Counted from the first letter of the stretch, positions 40,276 to 49,670 are shown. The stretch: DNA of 64,000 bases from [Actinomadura] parvosata subsp. kistnae (GCF_900323885.1 NZ_OOHJ01000018.1:3893001-3957000); one strand, 5' to 3'. Notes: a model not told the origin generated them from the letters alone. Program-made: numbers and translations.

Positions 40276-41661
40276 TTACCAGTCGCCGCCGCCGAAGTCT
40301 CCGCCGCCGAAGTCTCCGCCGCCGCCGAAGTCGCCCCAGCCGCCGCCGCCACCGAAGTCGCCGCCGCCGCCGAAGTCGCCGCCCATGTCGCCGCCGCCGT
40401 CGGCGTAGCCTTCCGCGTAGCCGGCGCCGTAGCCGCCGTAGCCCCAGCCGCCGCTGAGCATGCTGCCCATCATGGTGCCGATGAACATGCCGGTCATGAC
40501 GTCGCCGAAGCCGCCGTAGTAGCCGTAGGCGTAGGGCTGGTAGGCGGGGCCGGCGTCGTAGTAGGGCCGGCGGTGGCCGTCGACCATGACCTCGCGCATC
40601 TGCGGGTCGAAGCCGCGCTCCACGGCCTCGGCGTCCATGCGGCAGGCGGGGACGTCGCGGACGGCGCCGCCGGGCGGGGCCCAGCGGACGTCGCGGACGG
40701 ACGGGCCGTGCTGCGGGTTGAAGAAGCAGGGGGCGCGCCGCTCGGGCACCGGCTCGTTGTTGACCTTGGCCTTGACGACGGCCAGCGCGTAGCGGCCGTC
40801 CTCAAGGGTCTGGGTGACCTCGCGGACCTGGTCGGGCCGCTGGACCGCGTTGAGCTGGGTCTTGGCCTTCTCGTACGAGTCGAGCGCCGTCTGCCACTCG
40901 TCGATGTGCTTGCCACCCTGGCCGGCCAGGGTGACGTCGGTGTCGAGGGCGGTGATCTCCTCGCCGAGCTTGGTGACGTCCTCCTCGACGGTCTGCTTGA
41001 CGGCGGCGAGGTCTTTCGCCTCCTGGATGGCGCGCTTCTTCTTCTTGTTGCTGGAGTAGAGGAAGTAGCCGCCGCCGCCGACCACGACGAGCGCGCCGAG
41101 GGCGATCAGGGCGGCGGTGCCGCCGGCGCCGGGGTTGGACTGGCTGCCGCTGCTCAGCGCGGAACGGTCACCCTTGGCGGCCATGTCGACGCGGTTGGCG
41201 AAGTCTTTCATGCCGGCCACGATGTCGCCCGAGTTGGCGTTGACCGAGAGGTCGGAGAGCTTGGCGGCCATGCCGGGCCGCAGGGCGCTCGACGCGGTGA
41301 ACATCGTCTGGCCGTCGAGCACGACGACCGTCGCGCTGGGGCGGCCCGCGGCGCTCAAATCGGAGCTGAGCTGCTTCAGGTACGGCCCAACGGTGGAGTT
41401 GTCGAACGTGCCGTCGGGCAGCGCGACGGCGTAGATCTTGCTGTCGGCACCCTTGAGCGCGTCATTGATCTCGCTCTGCTGGTCCGACGACAAGGAGGAG
41501 CCGGACACCGCGTACAGCGGAGCCTTCTTCCAGTTGGACACCACGGAGTTGGCATCCGGTGGAGCCGCCGCGTGGGCGGCAGGGGACAGCGCAAGAACGA
41601 CGATAAGACCGGCGATCAGAGCCGCGATCGCGGCCCCTGCTCGGCGCAGCGAATGGGTCAT
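40276..41661 (-). CDS. TPM-domain-like membrane protein with Gly/Phe-rich tail
   Basis: A 461-residue membrane protein. Signal peptide and first hydrophobic stretch (about residues 8-34) end at AHA/AAP; an extracellular TPM-like domain follows (KIYAVALPDGTF, VVVLDGQTMF), then a membrane segment (AALIALGALVVVGGGGYFLY), a coiled-coil cytosolic part (about residues 205-300) and a Tyr/Gly-rich end built of DFGGGG and DFGGGD repeats. The ATG at 41661 has AAGGAGG ten bases upstream. TPM-domain proteins in actinomycetes are of unknown function; the Gly-rich tail suggests a disordered or self-associating region. Confidence 0.7.
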   Translation of the reverse strand: MTHSLRRAGAAIAALIAGLIVVLALSPAAHAAAPPDANSVVSNWKKAPLYAVSGSSLSSDQQSEINDALKGADSKIYAVALPDGTFDNSTVGPYLKQLSSDLSAAGRPSATVVVLDGQTMFTASSALRPGMAAKLSDLSVNANSGDIVAGMKDFANRVDMAAKGDRSALSSGSQSNPGAGGTAALIALGALVVVGGGGYFLYSSNKKKKRAIQEAKDLAAVKQTVEEDVTKLGEEITALDTDVTLAGQGGKHIDEWQTALDSYEKAKTQLNAVQRPDQVREVTQTLEDGRYALAVVKAKVNNEPVPERRAPCFFNPQHGPSVRDVRWAPPGGAVRDVPACRMDAEAVERGFDPQMREVMVDGHRRPYYDAGPAYQPYAYGYYGGFGDVMTGMFIGTMMGSMLSGGWGYGGYGAGYAEGYADGGGDMGGDFGGGGDFGGGGGWGDFGGGGDFGGGDFGGGDW

Positions 41662-41801
41662 TGGCAGCAAGCCTCCTTCGCCCTTAAGGACGAACGGGCG
41701 ATCGGCGAAGTTCCTTCATGGGCACGCTACCTGTCCGGGAGCGCTCAGGCGCACACCGTGGCCGAACAGTCCCCGACGGTTGCACCTGAGCCCTACCCGC
41801 G

Positions 41802-43550
41802 TTACGTGTTCTTGATCTCGCAGATGGTGGCGCCGGCCGTCACGGTCTGACCGATCGCCGCCGTGAGCCCCGTGATCGTGCCCGCCTTGTGGGCGGCCAG
41901 CGGCTGCTCCATCTTCATGGCCTCCAGGACGACGACGGTGTCGCCCTCGTCCACCACGTCGCCGTCCGACGCCACGACCTTGACGATCGTCCCCTGCATG
42001 GGGCTGACGAGCGCGTCGCCGCCCGCCGCGGACGCCTTCCTGGTCCTGCCGCCCGTACGCCGGGGCGTCTTGGAGGGGGCGGGCGCCGCGGAGCCGAGGC
42101 CGGCGGGCAGGACGACTTCGAGCCGCTTGCCCCCGACCTCGACGGTCACGGTCTCCCGCGCGGAGGCGGTGGTGTCGGGCGAGGCCACCTCCCCTTCGTA
42201 CGGCGGGACGGGGTTGTCCCACTCGGTCTCGATCCACCGGGTGTGGACGGTGAACGGCTCGGAGGTGAAGGCGGGGTCGGCGACGACGGCCCGGTGGAAG
42301 GGCAGCACGGTCGGCATGCCGGTGATCTCGAACTCGGCCAGGGCCCGCCGCGCCCGCTCCAGCGCCTCCCGCCGGGTCCGGCCGGTGACGATCAGCTTGG
42401 CCACCAGCGAGTCGAACGTCCCGGGGACGGTCATGCCGGCCTCGTACCCGGCGTCGAGGCGCACGCCGGGCCCGGAGGGGGTGCGCATGGTGGTCAGGGT
42501 GCCGGGGGCGGGCAGGAAGTTGCGTCCGGCGTCCTCGGCGTTGATCCGGAACTCGATGGAGTGGCCGCGCAGGGCGGGGTCGTCGTAGCCGAGCAGCTCG
42601 CCGTCGGCGACGCGGAACATCTCGCGGACGAGGTCGATGCCGGCGACCTCCTCGCTGACGGGGTGCTCGACCTGGAGGCGGGTGTTGACTTCGAGGAAGG
42701 AGATGGTGCCGTCCTGGCCGACGAGGAACTCGCAGGTGCCGGCCCCGACGTAGCCGGCCTCCTTGAGGATGGCCTTGGAGCTGGCGTACAGGACGGAGAC
42801 CTGCTCGTCGGTGAGGAACGGCGCGGGCGCCTCCTCCACCAGCTTCTGGTGGCGGCGCTGGAGCGAGCAGTCGCGGGTGCTGACGACGACGACGTTGCCG
42901 GCCCGGTCGGCCAGGCACTGGGTCTCGACGTGGCGGGGCCGGTCGAGGTAGCGCTCGACGAAGCACTCGCCGCGCCCGAAGGCGGCGACCGCCTCGCGGA
43001 CGGCCGACTCGTACAGCTCGGGGACCTCCTCGATGCGGCGGGCGACCTTGATGCCGCGCCCGCCGCCGCCGTACGCGGCCTTGATCGCGATCGGCAGCCC
43101 GTGCTCCTCGGCGAACGCCACCACCTCGGACACGCCGGCGACGGGGTCCTTGGTGCCGGCGACGAGCGGCGCGCCGACCTTCTGGGCGATGTGCCTGGCC
43201 CGCACCTTGTCGCCGAGGGCGGCGATGGCGGCGGGCGGCGGGCCGATCCAGGTCAGCCCGGCGTCGATGACGGCCTGGGCGAAGTCGGCGTTCTCGGACA
43301 GGAAGCCGTAGCCGGGGTGCACGGCGTCGGCGCCGGAGCGGCGCGCGACGTCGATGAGCTTGCCGATGTCGAGGTAGGTCTCGGCCGGGGTCTGTCCGCC
43401 CAGCGCGTACGCCTCGTCGGCGACCTTGACGTGCAGGGCGTCGAGGTCCTGGTCGGCGTAGACCGCGACGCTGCCGATCCCGGAGTCCGCACAAGCCCGG
43501 GCCACACGTACGGCGATCTCGCCGCGGTTGGCGATCAGAACCTTCCGCAC
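41802..43550 (-). CDS. Acetyl-/propionyl-CoA carboxylase alpha subunit (biotin carboxylase + BCCP)
   Basis: A 582-residue biotin-dependent carboxylase subunit. The N-terminus RKVLIANRGEIAVRV, ATP-grasp loop GGGGRGIKV, and EVNTRLQVEHPVSE are hallmarks of biotin carboxylase. The C-terminal biotinyl domain carries EAMKME with the biotinylated Lys. It carboxylates biotin using ATP and bicarbonate; a separate beta subunit (not in the window) passes CO2 to acetyl- or propionyl-CoA for fatty acid or polyketide precursors. GTG at 43550 is chosen because it gives the standard N-terminus; GGAGG lies upstream. The SDR gene starts upstream on the same strand with a 23-base gap, so the two are probably cotranscribed. 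Confidence 0.92.
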   Translation of the reverse strand: MRKVLIANRGEIAVRVARACADSGIGSVAVYADQDLDALHVKVADEAYALGGQTPAETYLDIGKLIDVARRSGADAVHPGYGFLSENADFAQAVIDAGLTWIGPPPAAIAALGDKVRARHIAQKVGAPLVAGTKDPVAGVSEVVAFAEEHGLPIAIKAAYGGGGRGIKVARRIEEVPELYESAVREAVAAFGRGECFVERYLDRPRHVETQCLADRAGNVVVVSTRDCSLQRRHQKLVEEAPAPFLTDEQVSVLYASSKAILKEAGYVGAGTCEFLVGQDGTISFLEVNTRLQVEHPVSEEVAGIDLVREMFRVADGELLGYDDPALRGHSIEFRINAEDAGRNFLPAPGTLTTMRTPSGPGVRLDAGYEAGMTVPGTFDSLVAKLIVTGRTRREALERARRALAEFEITGMPTVLPFHRAVVADPAFTSEPFTVHTRWIETEWDNPVPPYEGEVASPDTTASARETVTVEVGGKRLEVVLPAGLGSAAPAPSKTPRRTGGRTRKASAAGGDALVSPMQGTIVKVVASDGDVVDEGDTVVVLEAMKMEQPLAAHKAGTITGLTAAIGQTVTAGATICEIKNT

Positions 43551-43573
43551 CTGCGTTGTCCTTCCTCCTAGAG

Positions 43574-44293
43574 TCAGCGGCCCAGGTACGCGCCGCCGTT
43601 CACGTGAAGCACCTGCCCCGTGACGTGCCCGGCACCGGGGGAGGCCAAGAAGAGCACGGTGTCGGCCACATCGGAGGGGGCTCCGGGGCGGCCGTTGCGT
43701 GTGTTCTCCACCCGGGCCTTGATGCCCTCCTCGGTGAGGCGGCCCTGGAAGAACTCGGTGTCGAGCACGAGGCCGGGGGAGACGACGTTCGCGGTGATGC
43801 CTCTGGGGCCGAGCTCGGCGGCCAGGTCGGCGGTCCACGACTCCAAGGCGGCCTTGGCGGCGCCGTACGAGCCGGAGCCGGTGCCCCTGGCGGCGATCGA
43901 GCCGATCGAGACGATCCGGCCGCCCTCGCGCATGCGCGGCGTGAGCGCGGTGGTGACGAGCACGGCGGACATGAGGTTGGCGTTGAGGTTGGCCCACCAG
44001 GATTCGGCGACCTCGGCCGGCTCGCGTGGCTGCCTGCGGCCCAGATTGGTGTTGCCGCCGGCGTTGTTGACCAGCACGTCCACGCGTTCGGGCAGGTGGG
44101 GGAGTGCGGCCCGCACCTCGGCGGGGCTGGAGGCGTCGAACGGCAGGAACCGCGCCCCGATGCTCTCGGCGGCCTTGGCGAGCACGTGCTCGCGGCGGCC
44201 GGTGATGGTGACGCGCTCGCCGAGCGAGGCGAAGGCGGCGGCGATCGCGTAGCCGATGCCGGTGCCGCCACCGGTGACCACGATCTCCCGCAT
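43574..44293 (-). CDS. SDR-family oxidoreductase (FabG-like)
   Basis: A 239-residue short-chain dehydrogenase: TGGGTGIG cofactor motif at the N-terminus, NNAGG, Ser plus SYGAAKAAL (Tyr-x3-Lys), and a final HVNGGAYLGR. ATG at 44293 gives the canonical start REIVVTGGG with GAGGGG upstream; a longer start at 44317 would add a leader not seen in the family. Adjacent to the acyl-CoA carboxylase alpha gene, so a role in acyl-chain metabolism is possible but unproven. Confidence 0.82.
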   Translation of the reverse strand: MREIVVTGGGTGIGYAIAAAFASLGERVTITGRREHVLAKAAESIGARFLPFDASSPAEVRAALPHLPERVDVLVNNAGGNTNLGRRQPREPAEVAESWWANLNANLMSAVLVTTALTPRMREGGRIVSIGSIAARGTGSGSYGAAKAALESWTADLAAELGPRGITANVVSPGLVLDTEFFQGRLTEEGIKARVENTRNGRPGAPSDVADTVLFLASPGAGHVTGQVLHVNGGAYLGR

Positions 44294-44413
44294 GCGCCCC
44301 TCACCCGATCCGAACATTCCTCGGGTAGACCATAGCCGCTCGGCATAACGGCGGCGATGTCCGGGAGTGCTTCCTTAGGGTGATGGCGCTTTGACAGGCG
44401 CCAGGAGGTAGGC

Positions 44414-44686
44414 ATGAGCCACAGCATGGTCGGCGGAAATCTGCAGGAAATGCAGCAGATGTCCAACCAGTTCACGCAACAGGCGGAGGCAGTGCGCGCC
44501 ACGATGACCGCTCTCGACCGCGAGGCCGCGAAGGTCGGCACCGCATGGACGGGGCAGGGGGCGCAGCGCTTCCAGCAGTCGTGGCAGAACTATCGCACGG
44601 CGTTCCAGCGGATGGCCGAGGAGCTGGGAGAGGCTTCGCGGGTCATCACGACGTACCGGCAGAACATCGACACCGCCACGCAGTGA
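44414..44686 (+). CDS. WXG100-family (EsxA/ESAT-6-like) protein
   Basis: A 90-residue helical hairpin protein with the central Trp-Thr-Gly turn (KVGTAWTGQGAQRFQQSW) that defines WXG100 proteins, small substrates and partners of type VII secretion. AGGAGG lies six bases upstream of the ATG. The C-terminus has no exact Tyr-x3-(Asp/Glu) secretion motif; YRQNID is one residue too long. It precedes the mycosin gene by 226 bases that contain a tandem repeat. Confidence 0.9.
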   Translation: MSHSMVGGNLQEMQQMSNQFTQQAEAVRATMTALDREAAKVGTAWTGQGAQRFQQSWQNYRTAFQRMAEELGEASRVITTYRQNIDTATQ

Positions 44687-44739
44687 GCGACGGGAGGGGC
44701 CCTGGCGGGTAGAGCTGCCGGGGCTTCTTCCCGTTGGCG

Positions 44740-44847
44740 GCCGGCGCGAGCATCCAGGGCCGGCGCACGTATCCGGCCGGCGCGAGCGTCCAGGGCCGGC
44801 GCACGTACCCGGCCGGCGCGAGCGTCCAGGGCCGGCGCACGTACCCG
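44740..44847 (+). repeat. Three 36-bp tandem repeats between the WXG100 and mycosin genes
   Basis: Units beginning GGCCGGCGCGAGCGTCCAGG and ending CGCACGTACCC, nearly identical over three copies (copies 2 and 3 appear identical, copy 1 has two changes). Each contains two GGCCGGCGC boxes. They are in the non-coding gap 53 bases after the WXG100 stop. Confidence 0.85.
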
Positions 44848-44912
44848 GCCGGCCACGAAGACCCGGCCGCTGACCCTGCGGGGTCGAATCGGGCAAGCTA
44901 CGCTTTCTCGCC

Positions 44913-46055
44913 GTGATTGGTCGCGTCCTCGTGGCGAGCGTGCTCGCCCTGCAGGTCCCGCTGGTGCCCGCCGCCGCCGCTCAGGCTGACTGTTCCCCCG
45001 AGCGGGGGACGATGCAGGTCGGCGCGTCGTGGGCGCAGCAGCGGCTCGACCCCCGGCGCCTCTGGTCGCTCTCGACGGGCGCGGGCGTCTCGGTGGCGAT
45101 CATCGACAGCGGGGTGGAGCTGAACCATCCCCAGATCCGGCTGGCCGGCAAGGCCGACCTGACGGGCACCGGTTACCAGGACTGCATCGGGCACGGCACG
45201 GCCGTCGCCGGCATCATCGGCGCCCAGTACACGCAGGGCGTGATGTTCTACGGCATGGCGCCGGGGGCGCGGCTGCTGTCGTACAAGCAGACCAACTCCG
45301 AACGCGACGGTGACCCGAAGCTCCTGGTGGCCGCCATCAAGGCGGCGGCCGACCAGGGCGCCAAGGTGATCAACGTGTCGATCTCGACGACCGACCAGCC
45401 CGCGCTCAAGGCGGCCGTGGAGTACGCCATGGCCAAGGACGCCCTGGTGGTTGCGGCGGCGGGCAACGTGCAGAAGGACGACGGCACCACCGTCCCGGCC
45501 TATCCGGCGAGTTACGAGGGCGTGCTGGCGGTGGGCGCGGCGGGCCCGAACGGCGCCCTGTCGGACTTCTCGAACTCCAAGACGCCCGTCTCCGTGCTGG
45601 CTCCCGGCCAGGACGTCACCTCCACGTGGCCGGGCCGCTCCTACAACCGGGACCTGGACGGCACCAGTTACGGCACCCCGTTCGTGTCGGGGCTGGCGGC
45701 GCTGGTGCGGGCCCGTTTCCCCGATCTCGACCAGGCCCAGGTGCGGCAGCGCATCATCGCGACGGCGGACGGCGCCAGCGGCGCGGGCAAGGGCGACGGG
45801 ATGATCAACCCGATGCTGGCGCTCAGCGCGGTGCTGCCGTTCGAGCCGAACAACGCGCCCGTGGTCGCGCCCCCGCCGCCGAGCGCGCTGCCGCCGGGCA
45901 CCGTGGCGAAGGTCGCGCCCGTCGATCGGGACGCCGTCCGGCTGGCTCTGATCATCGCCGGCTCCGCCTTGGGGGTGGCGCTCCTCGTGACGGTGGCCCG
46001 GATCATGGTGCCGATGGGGCGGCGCAGGGGCTGGCGGCCGGGCCGTGCCGAGTAG
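44913..46055 (+). CDS. mycP: Mycosin-like type VII secretion subtilisin protease
   Basis: A 380-residue S8 serine protease. Export signal IGRVLVASVLALQVPLVPAA, catalytic Asp65 (IIDSGVE), His94 (GHGTAVAG) and Ser252 (GTSYGTPFVSG), a Pro-rich linker and a C-terminal membrane helix (LALIIAGSALGVALLVTVA) with a basic cytosolic end: the layout of mycosins, which sit on the outer face of the membrane and are needed for ESX secretion. Its position amid WXG100, EccC and EccD genes supports that. Confidence 0.9.
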   Translation: MIGRVLVASVLALQVPLVPAAAAQADCSPERGTMQVGASWAQQRLDPRRLWSLSTGAGVSVAIIDSGVELNHPQIRLAGKADLTGTGYQDCIGHGTAVAGIIGAQYTQGVMFYGMAPGARLLSYKQTNSERDGDPKLLVAAIKAAADQGAKVINVSISTTDQPALKAAVEYAMAKDALVVAAAGNVQKDDGTTVPAYPASYEGVLAVGAAGPNGALSDFSNSKTPVSVLAPGQDVTSTWPGRSYNRDLDGTSYGTPFVSGLAALVRARFPDLDQAQVRQRIIATADGASGAGKGDGMINPMLALSAVLPFEPNNAPVVAPPPPSALPPGTVAKVAPVDRDAVRLALIIAGSALGVALLVTVARIMVPMGRRRGWRPGRAE

Positions 46056-46183
46056 CCCGCTTCACTGTGGCTGCAAGGAAACGGCACTGTGAATTGTCGG
46101 GTATGCCGTGAAACCCCTGATGCTGGTGTTACCTATCTGGTTGAATATCCCTCGATCATGCTTTGGTAGGTGAAAGGTGAGGC

Positions 46184-48204
46184 ATGCACCCTTTGCGCCC
46201 TGGTGATCCAGAGCGGATCGGCGCCTTCAGCGTTGTCGGGCTGCTGGGAGAGGGGCCGAGAGGGGAGCTCTTCCTCGCGCGCGCATCCGACGACGCGCCC
46301 ATGGTCGCGATCAAGCTCCTTCCCGCCGAGCCCGAGTCCGGCCCCGACCGGCCGGCCGACCATCTGGCGGCCAAGCGGGTCTCCAGCTCGTACGTGGCCA
46401 GGGTCCTCGACGGCGGCCTGCACGAGGGCCGGCCGTACATCGTCCGCGAGTACGTCGAGGGCAAGAGCCTGGCCCAGACCGTCGCCGACGACGGGCCGCT
46501 GACCGGCGACGCGCTCGAACGCGTGGCCGTCGGCGTGCTGACCGCGCTGTCGGCCGTGCACCTCGCCGGGCTGTCCCACCGATCGCTCACCCCGCACAAC
46601 GTCATCCTCGCCGCCGAGGGCCCCAGGGTCACCGACGCGGCCGTCGGCGAGCCCGTCGGCGAGCCCGCCTACCAGGCCCCGGAGCAGCTCGAAGGGCTGC
46701 AGTACGGCCCGTACGCGGACGTGTTCGCCTGGGCCGCGACGGTCGTGTTCGCCGGCAGCGGCGCGCCGCCGTTCGCCGACCGGGACGCCGTGCTGAACGG
46801 CGAGCCCGAGGTCCGGGTGGAGGCCGAGCCGATGCGGCGGGTGCTGCTGGCGGCCCTGGCCAAGGAGGTCACCAGGCGGCCGACCACGTACAGCGCGCTC
46901 ATGCAGGTCCTCGGCGACGTGAGCGGGCCGAAGCAGCCCGCCGCGATCGCGGCAGGGCCGATCGAGGGCGTCCCCGTCCCCGGCACGCCCGTCCAGGGCC
47001 CGCCGCCCGTGCAAGGGCCGCCGCCCATGCAGGGCCCGCCCATGCAGGGCCCGCCGATCCAGGGTCCCCCGCCCGTGCCGGGCCCGCCGCCGGTGCAGGG
47101 CCCGCCCCTGATGCAGGGGCCGCCGCCGATGCGCGGCATGCCCATGCCGCCGCAGCCCGAGGCTCCCATGTGGGGGCCGCCGGACGCCGACGTGCCGCCG
47201 CCGCACCACATCAGGCTGGAGGCCGTGCAGAACCGGCCGGCCCAGACGCACCGGAGAGGCTTCCCCCTCGCGCTGGTCGCCGGGGTGGCCGTGGTCACGC
47301 TCGTCGCCGTGCTCGGCCTGTGGGGCGCCAACAGGTACGTCAAGCTGCAGCAGGTCAACCCCGCCGCGGCCCAGGCCGACGCCGACGAGATCCCGATGGC
47401 CGAGGCCACGGGGACCCCGGCCCCGCAGGGCTCCTACCCGGTGGGCGTCAGCCCGTCGCAGCCGGAGTCCGCGGTCCCGTGGGCGACGACCGCCAGCCCC
47501 GACGACGAAGGGGTCGGCCCGCTGGTCCTGCCCACCGAGTGGGGGTCGGGCGCGCCCACCGTGCCCTCGGTCCCCGAGCTCACCTCGGCGCCGACCACGC
47601 CGGCCCGCTCCCGTCGCAGCCGGTCCCGGTGCCCACGCAGGCGCCGGTGACGCGGACGACCACCGCGCAGCCGACGCCCACCAAGAAGAGGAGCAAGCCG
47701 ACGGCGACCGTCACCAAGACGGTGCAGCCCAGCAAGACGCCGACGAAGAAGCCGGACCCGACGCCGACCGAGGAGCCGGAGCCGACACCGACGCCGACGC
47801 CGACCAAGACGACGGCCAAGCCCACCCCGACGAAGACGACGGCCAGGCCGACCCCCAGCAAGACCACGGCCGCGCCGGTCAAGAACCCGTACACGCCGAC
47901 GCAGGTGTGCGGCTCGGGCTACTCCGTCCAGCGGTCCAGCTCGTTCTCCGGCGGCGTGACGTACCAGCTCTGGAACAACAGCACCGGCCAGAACTGCGCG
48001 GTCACCATGAAGACCGCGAACGTGGGCAAGTCCAGCCCGGTCAGCGTCACGCTGGAGGCGCAGGGCGGCGGCACCGACTCCGACAGCGGCAGCTACGAGT
48101 ACTACGCCGGGCCGGTCTACGTGTCGGCCAAGGGCAAGTGCGTGAAGTACTCCGGCAGCGCCGGCTCGGGCAGCACCAGCGCCGGCTGGGCCAACTGCGG
48201 CTGA
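46184..48204 (+). CDS. Membrane pseudokinase with extracellular SapA-like domain (apparent frameshift)
   Basis: Residues about 12-250 resemble an actinobacterial Ser/Thr kinase with Lys44 (VAIK) kept, but the catalytic loop reads HRSLTPHNV (Ser134 for Asp) and DFG is replaced by TDAAVG, so it is very likely inactive. A run of PMQGPP/PVQGPP repeats and one membrane helix (about 357-385) follow. The frame then breaks: adding one C to CCC at 47604-47606 continues into a Thr/Pro/Lys-rich stalk and a C-terminal domain (CGSGYSVQRSSSFSGG, YYAGPVYVSAKGKCVKY) resembling spore-associated protein A. I treat it as one gene. It lies 128 bases after the mycosin gene. Confidence 0.75.
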
Positions 48205-48218
48205 TCCACCCGGCGGGC

Positions 48219-48249
48219 GCGGGCCCCGGCACCAGGTGCCGGGGCCCGC
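48219..48249. terminator. Bidirectional hairpin between convergent genes
   Basis: GCGGGCCCCGGCAC and GTGCCGGGGCCCGC form a perfect 14-bp stem with a 3-base loop, exactly between the ends of the pseudokinase and the WXG-transglycosylase genes. No T-run on either side. Confidence 0.75.
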
Positions 48250-48255
48250 TGCCGG

Positions 48256-49335
48256 TCAGTAGCCGACGTAGCCGTTTCCGCGCAGGCCGGGCACGTTCGA
48301 CACCGAGCCGTAGCGCGAGACCGCGTACCGCACCCCGGCGATGATGTTGTCCACCGGGTTCCAGATGTCCTTGTGACCGTTCAGCGCGTAGGCGTTGAAC
48401 GTGGGGTCGATGGTCTGCATCAGCCCCTTGGACGGCGTGCCGCGGGCCGCGTTCGAGTCCCAGGTGTTGATGGCGTGCGGGTTGCCGCCCGACTCGTGCT
48501 TGATGATCGTGGCGATGGCGACGGGGTCCATCTTCGAGCGCGGCACGCCGTTCCGCTCCAGGATCGCCATGGCCTGCTCGATCCACTCCTTGACCTGCCC
48601 GGTCGGTTGGACGGCGGGCGGCGGGCCGCTGGAGCCGTACCCGCCGAAGCCGCCCCCGCCCTCGGGGCCACGGAGGCCGCCGTCCGCGCCCTGCAGGGAG
48701 GTGCCCGCCTGCGGCCGGTAGTCGGGCTCCGGCTCCCAGCCGGTGGACTTGCCACGGGGCGGGACGAACGTCTGCGTCGTCACCTCGGGGATGCCGTGGA
48801 AGGTCTGCCCGCGCTCGTCGAGGAAGCGGCCGATGTCGTTCTTGGCCTTGGTCACGGCCGCGTCGGCGGCGTCCACCCACGGCTGCGCGTCGGCCTTGGC
48901 CTGCTCGACCAGCTTGGTCAGGCCCGGCCGCACGTCCTCCGCGGTGGCGTCGGGGTGCTCCTTGTAGTAGGCGTTCTCGTACGTCGTCGCGCTGGTGCTG
49001 AGGTCCCGGATGATGGCGGCGATCTCGGTGTGCGCCTCCCGCAGCGCGCTCGCCGCGTCGCCGAGGGAGGAGGCGGCGTTCGACAGCGCCGACTTCAGGT
49101 CGCCGGCCGCGGCCTGGTACTTGCCCATGTAGGTGTCGAACTGGTCGGCCGCGCGGCCCTTCCAGGCGTTGTCCACCGTTCGCACCGCCGCCGACAGCCC
49201 GCGGGCGAACTCGTCGACGTCGCCGGACACGCCGCGCCAGGCCGCGGCGAGCGTGTCGATCGCCCCCGGATCGCCCTTCACCTTCCGCAGCATCGTGTCG
49301 AGCGCGGCGCCTCCGGGCAGGTGCGCCACGCTCAC
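48256..49335 (-). CDS. WXG-like N-terminus fused to a lytic transglycosylase domain
   Basis: A 359-residue protein. The first 130 residues are helical with TVDNAWKGRAADQFDTYMGK, a WxG-type turn as in type VII substrates. A linker rich in Gly and Pro (about residues 195-240) leads to a lysozyme-like transglycosylase domain: the catalytic Glu is in IIKHESGGNP, followed by SKGLMQTIDPTFNAY and VRYAVSRYG. No Sec signal is present, so export through the type VII apparatus and peptidoglycan cleavage outside is the natural inference. The GTG start overlaps the upstream gene's stop by four bases. Confidence 0.85.
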   Translation of the reverse strand: MSVAHLPGGAALDTMLRKVKGDPGAIDTLAAAWRGVSGDVDEFARGLSAAVRTVDNAWKGRAADQFDTYMGKYQAAAGDLKSALSNAASSLGDAASALREAHTEIAAIIRDLSTSATTYENAYYKEHPDATAEDVRPGLTKLVEQAKADAQPWVDAADAAVTKAKNDIGRFLDERGQTFHGIPEVTTQTFVPPRGKSTGWEPEPDYRPQAGTSLQGADGGLRGPEGGGGFGGYGSSGPPPAVQPTGQVKEWIEQAMAILERNGVPRSKMDPVAIATIIKHESGGNPHAINTWDSNAARGTPSKGLMQTIDPTFNAYALNGHKDIWNPVDNIIAGVRYAVSRYGSVSNVPGLRGNGYVGY

Positions 49336-49670
49336 GAGCCGGCCCCGTGCGCCGCCCGGATGTTCTCCTCCACGGTGCTCAGCGCGTGCTCGACGGCGCG
49401 CAGCTTCCTGCGGGCCTGGTCCGTCTCGGTGATGACGGCGTTCCAGACGTCGTTCGCGGCCGTGGCCAGCGCGCCCGAGTCGGTCAGGTCGCCGAAGGTG
49501 GCGGCCGCGACGGGGGTGCGGTTGTTGACCGGGGCGCCGTCGTCGCCGTAGGTGATCTGTCCCGGGTTGCGTTCGGTCAGGGTGTCCTCGTACTGGCCGG
49601 CGGCGCGCTTGATGGCCGTGCGGCAGTTGTCCAGCGCCGAATAGTGCGTCTCGAGATCCGGATCCGCCAT
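49332..49670 (-). CDS. Small helical WXG-type protein
   Basis: A 112-residue protein with two long helices and a mid-region NDVWNAVITETDQARRKLR. It lacks a strict WXG triplet but has the size, charge pattern and operon position (overlapping the WXG-transglycosylase gene by four bases) expected of an ESX partner or chaperone-like protein. Probably forms a pair with the downstream fusion. Confidence 0.65.
   Translation of the reverse strand: MADPDLETHYSALDNCRTAIKRAAGQYEDTLTERNPGQITYGDDGAPVNNRTPVAAATFGDLTDSGALATAANDVWNAVITETDQARRKLRAVEHALSTVEENIRAAHGAGS

Noticed and set aside
46184..47000. Active Ser/Thr protein kinase
   Set aside because: The HRD Asp is replaced by Ser and the DFG motif is missing, so phosphotransfer is very unlikely even though the overall kinase layout is clear.
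48256..49335. A Sec-secreted resuscitation factor or standard transglycosylase
   Set aside because: There is no signal peptide, and the first third is a WxG-type helical module, so a type VII substrate is the better reading.
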